Assembly: GCA_034005165.1 (NCBI GenBank)
Contig: JAVEVE010000006.1
Location: 50,184 to 114,183, forward strand
DNA: 64,000 nt
Source: UBA1573 sp034005165
GTDB lineage: Bacteria; Pseudomonadota; Alphaproteobacteria; Micavibrionales; Micavibrionaceae
Reading direction: 5' to 3'
Below, in pieces: positions 50,117 through 57,500 of the stretch; position 1 is the stretch's first letter; each line of letters begins with the position of its first letter. The position numbers and the translations under genes are program-made. The notes under the pieces are model-generated. The model was not told the DNA's origin, searched no databases, and saw only the letters and a list, made by a program, of their open reading frames with translations.

Positions 50117-51676
50117 TTAGTTAGTAGTTGTCGCTGTTGAAGTTGATCCGGTTGTCGAAGAGCTTGACGAAGAAGAGCTGCTCGAAGAGCCGGAGGAACT
50201 GCTGGATGTTCTGCTTGAGGAGGACAGAGAGCGGTCGAAGAGCAAACGGACACGATCGTTTCCGCTTAGGAATTCAATACCATTTTCAACAATATCTACA
50301 TTCCATTCAACTCCGCCCAGTACGATACTTTGCTTATTGGAGATAACACGACTTCCCCCCGGTCCATTGATAATGGCTTTTTGCGGAGAATGCGAAGTAA
50401 TCACGAAACCTTCGAGAGCTTGACGCTTATCAGCAGGTTTGACTTCAACAGGTGCACCAGCCTGAGATACAACAACGGCTTTTGTATCGCGGTTGATTGC
50501 ACTTTTTGCAGTTCCACGGACAGGAATAACCAGAACGCCACGAGCCCCATCATGCTTGATGCGCACATCTTCAATCAATTCTCCGGCACGTACAGGAGAC
50601 CAAGAGAGCGTCAAAGGACAGGCCTCAATAGGCTCAAGAACACTTCCTTCCACACAGCCGCTATGCACAATTTTCAATCCTGTATCAGCACTTGCCAAAG
50701 AAATGTCATTCAGCTTCAGCGCATCTTCCCCAACATTCACCAATGATAGTGTCATAGATGCTTCGTTGGTAATGCTGCCGAAATCCATCTCTTCTTGAGA
50801 AGAAATCAACAAACCGGTTCCAGGAACTGCTTCAGGAAAAATTCCCGCAGCTGAAACTGTTTCAGGCTCGTAAGACCCTTTCAAATTTACACTCGCAACA
50901 CGTGTTGGACCATCATGCTCAACGATCAGAACGCCATCAGATGCACCTTTCGATACAGGAGACCAAGTGATTGTCGAGATACAAGCCTGACCGACAGCCA
51001 GCTTGTCGCAGTCAGTGGAAAGAGTATATCCGGACTGCGAGGATGCTTCGATATAAACCTTCTTAATCTGAATAGGTTCAGACGTCACGTTTCTGAATAC
51101 AACTGATTTAACCAGCGGGCGAGACGAATCCATCGTGCCAAAATCCAGTTCATTAGGAATCGCTTCAACATCACTGAGCAATAACTCCGAGTCACTATCT
51201 CCCTGCTCAACACTCCCCGTCATTGATGCTGTCACAATACGGGACCGACCACTATGGCGCAGGAGCATTTCCACGCGCCAATTCCCCACTTTCAAGCCTT
51301 TTACAGACACGACAACAGCGCACTCAGCTCCGGATGGCAGAGGCTCTTTTCCGCTACATTCGTTCAGGGCAACATCGGCGCTCACTGTCGATGAAGGGTA
51401 AAGGTTTACCTGTCCGACGCTTACCTCCTTAGAGGAGATGTTTCTAAATTTTACAACAACCTGCGATGCAGAACCAACCGTAATTTCGCCAGCTTTGACC
51501 TCTTCTTCAACAGGGGACATTCCATCCCCTGTACCGCCGCCGGCGATACGTGCAGCAGGATCTCCCAAGGCATTTGCCAGTGCATGAGAAGATGTAAGGC
51601 TGACGGGCAACATTGCCAAACCAATTACAGGCATCGTCAGAATATATTTTTTCAGAACTTCAAATGTGACTTTCAT
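50117..51676 (-). CDS. Exported ASH-repeat pilus-locus protein with PilP-like and poly-Ser tail
   Basis: A 519-residue exported protein with signal peptide (about 1-35, ending SHALA). Three ASH/choice-of-anchor-D-type Ig-like repeats follow (about 60-155, 165-270, 290-395), each with a Cys pair (NECSGKEPLPSGAECAV, STDCDKLAVGQACIST, HSGCVEGSVLEPIEACPLT) and F-x-x-x-S/W-S-P-V-type strands. Residues 420-480 (AIINGPGGSRVISNKQSIVL, GGVEWNVDIVENGIEFLSG) look like a PilP-type beta module. The last 38 or so residues are nearly all Ser and Thr. It lies between secretin and ATPase with 11-bp gaps. A structural or pilotin-like role is inference. Confidence 0.82.
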   Translation of the reverse strand: MKVTFEVLKKYILTMPVIGLAMLPVSLTSSHALANALGDPAARIAGGGTGDGMSPVEEEVKAGEITVGSASQVVVKFRNISSKEVSVGQVNLYPSSTVSADVALNECSGKEPLPSGAECAVVVSVKGLKVGNWRVEMLLRHSGRSRIVTASMTGSVEQGDSDSELLLSDVEAIPNELDFGTMDSSRPLVKSVVFRNVTSEPIQIKKVYIEASSQSGYTLSTDCDKLAVGQACISTITWSPVSKGASDGVLIVEHDGPTRVASVNLKGSYEPETVSAAGIFPEAVPGTGLLISSQEEMDFGSITNEASMTLSLVNVGEDALKLNDISLASADTGLKIVHSGCVEGSVLEPIEACPLTLSWSPVRAGELIEDVRIKHDGARGVLVIPVRGTAKSAINRDTKAVVVSQAGAPVEVKPADKRQALEGFVITSHSPQKAIINGPGGSRVISNKQSIVLGGVEWNVDIVENGIEFLSGNDRVRLLFDRSLSSSSRTSSSSSGSSSSSSSSSSSTTGSTSTATTTN

Positions 51677-51687
51677 CAGATATCCCC

Positions 51688-53547
51688 TTATTGCCCCAAT
51701 ACATCGTAGTTAACTATAACGGAAGGATCCGACTTTCCTTCATTTTCCACACTATCCGGCATATTTACTTCAACAGAAGGCGCGCTTGGAGCACTATCCA
51801 TTGCCCTTACAGCAACAGGCTCACCTACCACTTGTTCCGGAACATTTTTACGCTCTTCCATTGTTGTTTGGGTAATGACTTCGTTAAATTCCGGTGATGG
51901 CTCACTATCGACGACAGGCTTGCTTACAACGGATACAGGATTGCTCGGAAGCTCCGGTGCAGGCACGTAAGAAGACTCCGGGGTGCTAGCAATAGGCATC
52001 GGAGCTACAGGAGGCCCTGATACAGGAATCTGCATTTGAGGCGGCATGATATAGGATACACGCTCCTGCCCTTTTCTTGGTGTTGCCCTTTGCTCCGCGG
52101 TGAAGACTACAACGCGTGGACGCATCAAGAAAACCAGCTCAGTGTTATGTGCTTGCGCGGCACGTGAGAATGGCAAGGAAGGCTCACTTGTCCCAATTCC
52201 CTCTTTATCCAGAGAATCTGTCTCACGAACCAGACCGGCAATCAACAGAAGGTCACCCGGACGAATGCGAACTTGCGTTTCCAGCTCCCGTTCAGTTGTT
52301 TGTGGCAACTGAACGACTGCATCAGGGTTATCATCAAATGTGTCAATACCGCGAACCTCTTGCAGCAAAATATTGATATCCCCATAGACCGTCGAGTTAT
52401 CCCAGTTCGAACCGATTTCTAGCGTAAATCCGCTATCCACGGAATCTGTTGTGGTTGACACAGTCGTTGTGCCACCATCTGTCGTTGTACGAGACAAAGA
52501 CGCCACATAGTTCTGCGTATCAGCCACACGCAGGCGAGCAGAAGACCCGGACAGAACAGTAATCTGAGGCTGGGATACGGTTTTAACAGCGCCATATGAT
52601 GATACAAACTGGAAGACATCATTGACATCGAAATCCACACTGCCCGTAGTTGGCAAACCAATACTGATCGGACTTCCAACGTTAGGATCAGCTGCACCAG
52701 CAACATTCACACCAAACTTGAAGCGGCCGACTTTGTCAAACAAAGACCATTTAATCCCCGTGGTATTCCCAGAGTCGAGAGATACTTCCCAGACATATGT
52801 TTCAAATACGACAAGAGCCGTGCTCGATCTCAATCTCTGGAAGTAACGGCGCGCCAATTCGGATGTTCTTTGGCTTGCACGATAGACAATTGTACGAGTT
52901 GATGCATCGGTGATTGGAGATGTTCCGGTAATGCTGCCAACTGCCGCAGAAATATTCGTCAACAAAGATGACATACTATCTGCTGCGGTGATTGGCGGAA
53001 TAGATACCGTAAAGACTTGCGTATCTTTGACTACCAGAATGCCGCTCTGATAGGAACAATACATATCCCCAAGAGAACATATTTCATGAACGATTGTATC
53101 AAGAGGCCCTCTCAGGTTTGTCACTGTAATGGTTTTAGACAGACTATCATCAGCTTCAAAGGCAATCGGAATATTCGTTCCATCCATTACGAGCTGCAAC
53201 GCACCAGCGAGCGTCTCGCCACGCAACTCAAATGGACCAACAATCGTAGATGGCAGAGGATCCCCTTCTTCCGTTTGAGGAACAAGCACATCCTCACCAA
53301 GAGGAAGATAAATCACAGGATCGCCGTTTTCATTAACAGCCTTTACCCGCTCTTCAGCAATTTTTGGGGACGGTATATTGACGTTTCTTGCAGCGGGAGC
53401 CAACACATCAGCACATCCTAACAACAACATGGATGTTGTCATACAAGCTGTCGCCAAAATAAGGGACGACATAACCCGCGATTTATTTTTTGATTTACGT
53501 GTCTGTAAGCTCATTTGTTCCGGCACTTTCATCATCGTCTTTTCCAT
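51688..53547 (-). CDS. Type IVb-like secretin lipoprotein (PilN/TcpC type)
   Basis: An outer-membrane secretin forming the pilus or secretion pore. The 619-residue precursor has lipobox LLLGC with lipidated C45 after an unusually long positively charged leader. An STN-like N-terminal domain follows (about 100-170, FELRGETLAGALQLVMDGTN). The secretin core spans about 240-480 and contains SQPQITVLSGSSARLRVADT, VDSGFTLEIGSNWD and IRPGDLLLIAGLVRETDS, near the canonical V-P-x-L-G-D-I-P-x-L-G-x-L-F region. The last 140 residues are Pro/Val/Ser-rich. The start at 53547 may be replaced by the ATG at 53535 (GGAAAAG upstream). It opens the operon downstream of the response regulator. Confidence 0.9.
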   Translation of the reverse strand: MEKTMMKVPEQMSLQTRKSKNKSRVMSSLILATACMTTSMLLLGCADVLAPAARNVNIPSPKIAEERVKAVNENGDPVIYLPLGEDVLVPQTEEGDPLPSTIVGPFELRGETLAGALQLVMDGTNIPIAFEADDSLSKTITVTNLRGPLDTIVHEICSLGDMYCSYQSGILVVKDTQVFTVSIPPITAADSMSSLLTNISAAVGSITGTSPITDASTRTIVYRASQRTSELARRYFQRLRSSTALVVFETYVWEVSLDSGNTTGIKWSLFDKVGRFKFGVNVAGAADPNVGSPISIGLPTTGSVDFDVNDVFQFVSSYGAVKTVSQPQITVLSGSSARLRVADTQNYVASLSRTTTDGGTTTVSTTTDSVDSGFTLEIGSNWDNSTVYGDINILLQEVRGIDTFDDNPDAVVQLPQTTERELETQVRIRPGDLLLIAGLVRETDSLDKEGIGTSEPSLPFSRAAQAHNTELVFLMRPRVVVFTAEQRATPRKGQERVSYIMPPQMQIPVSGPPVAPMPIASTPESSYVPAPELPSNPVSVVSKPVVDSEPSPEFNEVITQTTMEERKNVPEQVVGEPVAVRAMDSAPSAPSVEVNMPDSVENEGKSDPSVIVNYDVLGQ

Positions 53548-53600
53548 TACTTAAACTCTTTTTATTCCCCTTACTCAGCTTGTCAGCTCCACCTTGAGAC

Positions 53601-53978
53601 TCAAACCTTTTCAGCCCTGCCCATAGCGCGCTCAACCATCTTAATCAACCGCTCCTTGTGTACCGGCTTCATTAGAACGGCACTAATATTCCACTTACTG
53701 GCCTCATTCAGAATGTCAGGATTCTGATCCCCAGTCACCATAATCATCGGTAACTTGGTATCCCGACCCCGCACAATCTTGATAAACTCGAACCCGTCAA
53801 TTGGAGACATACGAATGTCGAGAATAATCAATCCTATCGACGCATTCAGCTCTGCCTGTCCGGTAGACCCGTCCGTAGCCTCAACAATTTCATATCCAGC
53901 ATCCGTCAAATATCTGACAATTTGCATCCTTACGAAATCATTATCTTCGACAACTAATATTTTTTTTTCTTGAGGCAT
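53601..53978 (-). CDS. Single-domain response regulator (CheY-like)
   Basis: A 125-residue receiver domain without an output domain. The acidic pocket is E11-D12, the phospho-acceptor D54 sits in LIILDIRMSP, T82 follows, and K104 is in the conserved LMKPV. The in-frame ATG at 54077 gives 33 extra residues (MHKKNLCFTLRIAQ) that do not fit the fold; the ATG at 53978 is chosen although its ribosome-binding site is weak. It precedes the secretin gene by 53 bp on the same strand. It may signal to the pilus machinery. No histidine kinase is adjacent. Confidence 0.9.
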   Translation of the reverse strand: MPQEKKILVVEDNDFVRMQIVRYLTDAGYEIVEATDGSTGQAELNASIGLIILDIRMSPIDGFEFIKIVRGRDTKLPMIMVTGDQNPDILNEASKWNISAVLMKPVHKERLIKMVERAMGRAEKV

Positions 53979-54138
53979 TCTTTTGGACGGAACTATATTT
54001 AGAGATGGGCAAAACGAATCATTTACGCACATAACTTGTGCAATTCGCAGCGTAAAACAAAGATTCTTCTTATGCAATCATCGACTTAACAAGTATTTCA
54101 AAGCAGTGTACACTTGTCCCCAAGTTTTGGAAAAAGTT

Positions 54139-54651
54139 ATGGATATTTTACTCTCTTACGGCCCTCACGCTCTTTTTGCCTTCGCATTTATTATACTTGT
54201 CACACTTACAATTATAGATTTTAGGACCTGGATTTTACCTAATTGGCTAAATCTGCTTCTGGCTATAACAGGTTTTGCCTTTCACTTAAGCATCTCGTTC
54301 CGATTCGCTCCCCCTTATGACTATTTCCTTGGCGCAATTGTCGGCGGCGGCATCCTTTATGTCATCAGATTCTTTGGGAACAGGCATTACAAACAAGATA
54401 CTCTTGGCTTGGGAGATGTCAAACTTCTGGCAGCTTCTGGATTGTGGCTTGGCGTTGAGGGGGTTGTGATGGCGATGACTATCGGGGCCTTTGCAGGACT
54501 GCTGCATGGGATTGCCGTGGCCCTGATCCGCGCATTTCAGGAAAAGGCAAAACCAAACCTTCACCGCTTAATGATTCCCGCTGGCCCGGGTTTCTGCATT
54601 GGCATTTTCGGCATGATGTGCTGGCAATATTGTGGCTTTTTATCGCAGTAA
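54139..54651 (+). CDS. Prepilin peptidase, short CpaA/TcpJ-like aspartic protease
   Basis: A 170-residue polytopic A24 family peptidase that cleaves prepilin leaders. The two catalytic aspartates are D27 in IDFRTWILPN and D93 in GLGDVKLLAA. About five hydrophobic segments are visible. It lacks the N-terminal methyltransferase domain of PilD, so it may only cleave. The in-frame upstream extension to 53983 overlaps the divergent response regulator and is not favoured. It is divergent from the response regulator-secretin operon and so belongs to that locus. No prepilin gene is found in the window. Confidence 0.9.
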   Translation: MDILLSYGPHALFAFAFIILVTLTIIDFRTWILPNWLNLLLAITGFAFHLSISFRFAPPYDYFLGAIVGGGILYVIRFFGNRHYKQDTLGLGDVKLLAASGLWLGVEGVVMAMTIGAFAGLLHGIAVALIRAFQEKAKPNLHRLMIPAGPGFCIGIFGMMCWQYCGFLSQ

Positions 54652-54824
54652 TTTTTTACATATTAACTTGCTGCGTATAAAAAAGCAGGGATCACTTACG
54701 CACTCTCGCGTGACCCCTATTTATGTAACCCTATCCAGACTTGGTTAATAAACCGTTATTAAAAACTCTAAAATCGTTAGAAGGTATGGACAACATATAT
54801 ATAAGTGAGTCATAAGCATTTTTT

Positions 54825-55751
54825 ATGACCCTAAAAATTTCAGCCCAGCATTTGTGCGACATCTCTGCCCTCACCCAGAATGATGTTACGACAATTCTTG
54901 ATCGCGCCTCATTTTTTAAAAATGCCCTACGCGAAAAAAACATTCCCCAGACCTTAAGGGATAAAGTTATCCTAACCCTCTTCACCGAGAATTCGACACG
55001 TACACGCAACTCTTTTGAGATGGCGGTCCTGCGCCTAGGCGGCAAGTTAATGAATTGGGACGAAAAAATCTCGTCGGCACAAAAAGGAGAGACCTTTAGC
55101 GACACGTTGCGTTATCTGAATGGTTATCAGCCTGATGCGATTATCATGCGCCACCACGAATACAATGCACCGAACTATGTTGCGAGCATTGTCGACTGTC
55201 CCGTTATCAATGCAGGTGACAGTTATCGTGAGCACCCGACGCAGGCCTTGCTGGATGCGTTTACCATTCGCGAGAAGAAAGGACGCATTGACGGATTGAC
55301 CGTTGCGATTATAGGGGATTTGGCACATAGCCGCGTTGCTGGGTCTAACGTTCCCCTTCTTACCAAGATGGGTGCCACTGTTCACTTAATTGCGCCTGAG
55401 AATTTGCAGCCTCATAAAATCCCTGACGGAGTCAAAGTTTTCACAACACTTGAAGATGGTTTGGCTGGGTGCGATGTTGTTATGACACTCCGCATTCAGA
55501 AAGAACGGATGGATGCAACGGCCATTCCAAGTGACACAGCCTATTTCCATGCTTATGGTTTAACGCTTAAGCGCTTAGATCTGGCCAAGCCTGATGTCAT
55601 TGTGATGCACCCGGGACCAATGAACCGCGGTGTCGAAATTGCAGACGAAGTGGCAGATGATCCAACGCATAGTGTTATTTTTCAGCAAGGCGCAAATGGT
55701 GTTCCGGTGCGCATGGCTGTGCTTGATTTATTGGTAGGAGAAAATGCATGA
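54825..55751 (+). CDS. pyrB: Aspartate carbamoyltransferase catalytic subunit
   Basis: Condenses carbamoyl phosphate and aspartate in pyrimidine synthesis. The 308-residue protein has the carbamoyl-phosphate motif STRTR (57-61), HHEYNAPNYV, REHPTQALLDAFTI and GDLAHSRVAGSNVPLLTKMG, plus HPGPMNRGVEI. The regulatory PyrI is absent. The gene overlaps plsY by four bases (ATGA). In many alphaproteobacteria pyrC stands between pyrB and plsY. Here it is missing, and the overlap shows the junction is native, not a partial deletion at the ends. Confidence 0.97.
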   Translation: MTLKISAQHLCDISALTQNDVTTILDRASFFKNALREKNIPQTLRDKVILTLFTENSTRTRNSFEMAVLRLGGKLMNWDEKISSAQKGETFSDTLRYLNGYQPDAIIMRHHEYNAPNYVASIVDCPVINAGDSYREHPTQALLDAFTIREKKGRIDGLTVAIIGDLAHSRVAGSNVPLLTKMGATVHLIAPENLQPHKIPDGVKVFTTLEDGLAGCDVVMTLRIQKERMDATAIPSDTAYFHAYGLTLKRLDLAKPDVIVMHPGPMNRGVEIADEVADDPTHSVIFQQGANGVPVRMAVLDLLVGENA

Positions 55752-56377
55752 TTGACGCAATTATCAATCATATTCAACTGAATGGTTTGCTCGGGTTCTT
55801 TGGCGGCTATCTGTTTGGGTCTATTCCGTTCGGCTTAGTGTTATGTGCGCTTGCGGGGTATGGCGATATCCGCAAAATCGGTTCGGGAAATATCGGAGCA
55901 ACCAATGTTTTGCGAACTGGGAATAAAGCCCTTGCGGCCCTTACCGTCTTGCTTGATAGCAGTAAAGGTTTGATTGCCGTTTTGATTGCTGCTTATTTTT
56001 TTGATAAGCATGCCATGTTTGGTGCGGCACTTGGAGCCGTAATTGGCCACAACTTTCCCGTATGGTTAAAATTCAAAGGTGGAAAAGGCGTTGCGACAAC
56101 TCTAGGAACTTATATTGCCTTATCATGGCCTGTGGGTCTTGCCTGCTGCGCTGCATGGCTTGTTACAGCTTTTACAAGTCGTATTTCATCTCTCTCTGCT
56201 CTGGTGGCTCTCGGCGCTGCACCTTTCTTTGTGGCGTGGTTTGGTGATCCGAAACAGCTTTATCTGATAGGATTGATTTCCATGCTTGGCTGGATGCGCC
56301 ACCGCACAAATATCGAGCGCTTGATTAAAGGCGAAGAACCCAAGATCAATTTGAAGAAAAAGAAAGAGGCTGCATGA
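55748..56377 (+). CDS. plsY: Glycerol-3-phosphate acyltransferase PlsY
   Basis: A 209-residue membrane acyltransferase that uses acyl-phosphate to acylate glycerol-3-phosphate at the start of phospholipid synthesis. The conserved loops are GSIPFGLVLC, KIGSGNIGATNVLRTGNKA, GHNFPVWLKFKGGKGVATTL and GWMRHRTNIERLIKGEE near the C-terminus. About six membrane helices are visible. It has 4-base overlaps with pyrB upstream and dprA downstream (ATGA at both), so all three are co-translated. The Lys-rich tail (KINLKKKKEAA) is short and usual. Confidence 0.96.
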   Translation: MIDAIINHIQLNGLLGFFGGYLFGSIPFGLVLCALAGYGDIRKIGSGNIGATNVLRTGNKALAALTVLLDSSKGLIAVLIAAYFFDKHAMFGAALGAVIGHNFPVWLKFKGGKGVATTLGTYIALSWPVGLACCAAWLVTAFTSRISSLSALVALGAAPFFVAWFGDPKQLYLIGLISMLGWMRHRTNIERLIKGEEPKINLKKKKEAA

Positions 56378-57474
56378 GTTATACGGCTGAGCAGCTTGAT
56401 TGGTTGCGTTTATACCGCACGGAAGGTGTCGGGCCGATCACGTTCTATCGTCTGATCCAGAAATATAAAACCGCAGCCGCAGCGATTGATGCCCTCCCTC
56501 ATTTGGTCAAAACAAAATCCGTAACCATCGCTGCTCGCGTTGATGCCGAACGTGAGTTAGAAGCCCTCACCAAACTTGGTGGGAGCATGATCTTTGCAGG
56601 GGAGGAGACCTATCCGCTGTCTCTCTCTGCTATTGAAGATGCCCCTCCTGTCCTGAGTGTGATCGGAAATATTGACCTGTTGCAAAAGCAATCTGTTGCG
56701 ATTGTCGGTAGTCGTAATGCGTCACTTAATGCCCGTAAACTTGCCGCCGAAATGGCACATGACTTAGGAGCGGCAGATTTGGTTATTACATCTGGCCTTG
56801 CTCGCGGCATTGATACAGCTGCACATGAAGGGGCTCTCGCATCCGGCACGGTTGCCGTGGTCGCAGGTGGGGTTGACGTTGTCTATCCAAAAGAAAATAC
56901 AGATCTTTATAAAAGAATATGTGACCAAGGTGCCGTTATCTCCGAATGTGCACTTGGAACGCAACCCCTTGCCCAGCATTTCCCGAAAAGAAACCGTATT
57001 GTATCGGGACTATCCGAGGGCACTGTTATTGTTGAGGCCAATTTCCGTTCCGGGTCTTTGATCACGGCGCGTATGGCGGGAGAACAAGGTCGCGATGTTA
57101 TGGCAGTACCCGGATTTCCATCCGACCCACGCTCCGAAGGAACAAATGCCCTGATCCGTGATGGGGTGATCTTGGTGCGCAATGCTGAGGATATTTTGGA
57201 AGTTGTGCGTTCCTTTATGACGCGCCCAGCATATCAGAGCACCCTATTCGAAAAAAATGAAGGACTGTCTGAAAGTGCAGAAATTATAGAGTTTCCAAGT
57301 AAAAATGTCCGGGATGTTATCCTGCCGGAGCTATCCTTTACACCGGTTGGAGTTGACGAAATCATTCGGACGTGCAATTTGAAGAGTGCAGAAGTACAAG
57401 GCACTCTAATTGAAATGGAGCTGGACGGGACTGTTTTACGCCTTCCAGGAAACAGAATTTGTTTAGCCAAGTGA
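56374..57474 (+). CDS. dprA: DNA processing protein DprA
   Basis: Loads RecA on incoming single-stranded DNA during natural transformation; conserved also in non-competent species. The 366-residue protein has a SAM-like N-terminal domain (about 1-65). The Rossmann DNA-binding core has VAIVGSRNASLNARKLAAEM, TSGLARGIDTAAHEGAL, GGVDVVYPKEN and FPKRNRIVSGLS. A C-terminal winged helix follows (about 300-366, LSFTPVGVDEIIRTCNLKSA). It overlaps plsY by four bases and precedes topA by 26 bp, the standard dprA-topA arrangement. Confidence 0.96.
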   Translation: MSYTAEQLDWLRLYRTEGVGPITFYRLIQKYKTAAAAIDALPHLVKTKSVTIAARVDAERELEALTKLGGSMIFAGEETYPLSLSAIEDAPPVLSVIGNIDLLQKQSVAIVGSRNASLNARKLAAEMAHDLGAADLVITSGLARGIDTAAHEGALASGTVAVVAGGVDVVYPKENTDLYKRICDQGAVISECALGTQPLAQHFPKRNRIVSGLSEGTVIVEANFRSGSLITARMAGEQGRDVMAVPGFPSDPRSEGTNALIRDGVILVRNAEDILEVVRSFMTRPAYQSTLFEKNEGLSESAEIIEFPSKNVRDVILPELSFTPVGVDEIIRTCNLKSAEVQGTLIEMELDGTVLRLPGNRICLAK

Positions 57475-57500
57475 TACTTTAGGGATGAGGTTTTAAATAG

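Noticed and set aside
54688..54717. GGGATCAC / GTGACCCC hairpin between the prepilin peptidase and pyrB
   Set aside because: One mismatch, 14-base loop and no T-tract; not enough for a terminator or pyrimidine leader.
54652..54824. Search for a PyrR-type or UTP-sensing attenuator ahead of pyrB
   Set aside because: No leader peptide, pause site or terminator-antiterminator pair is visible in the 173 bp.
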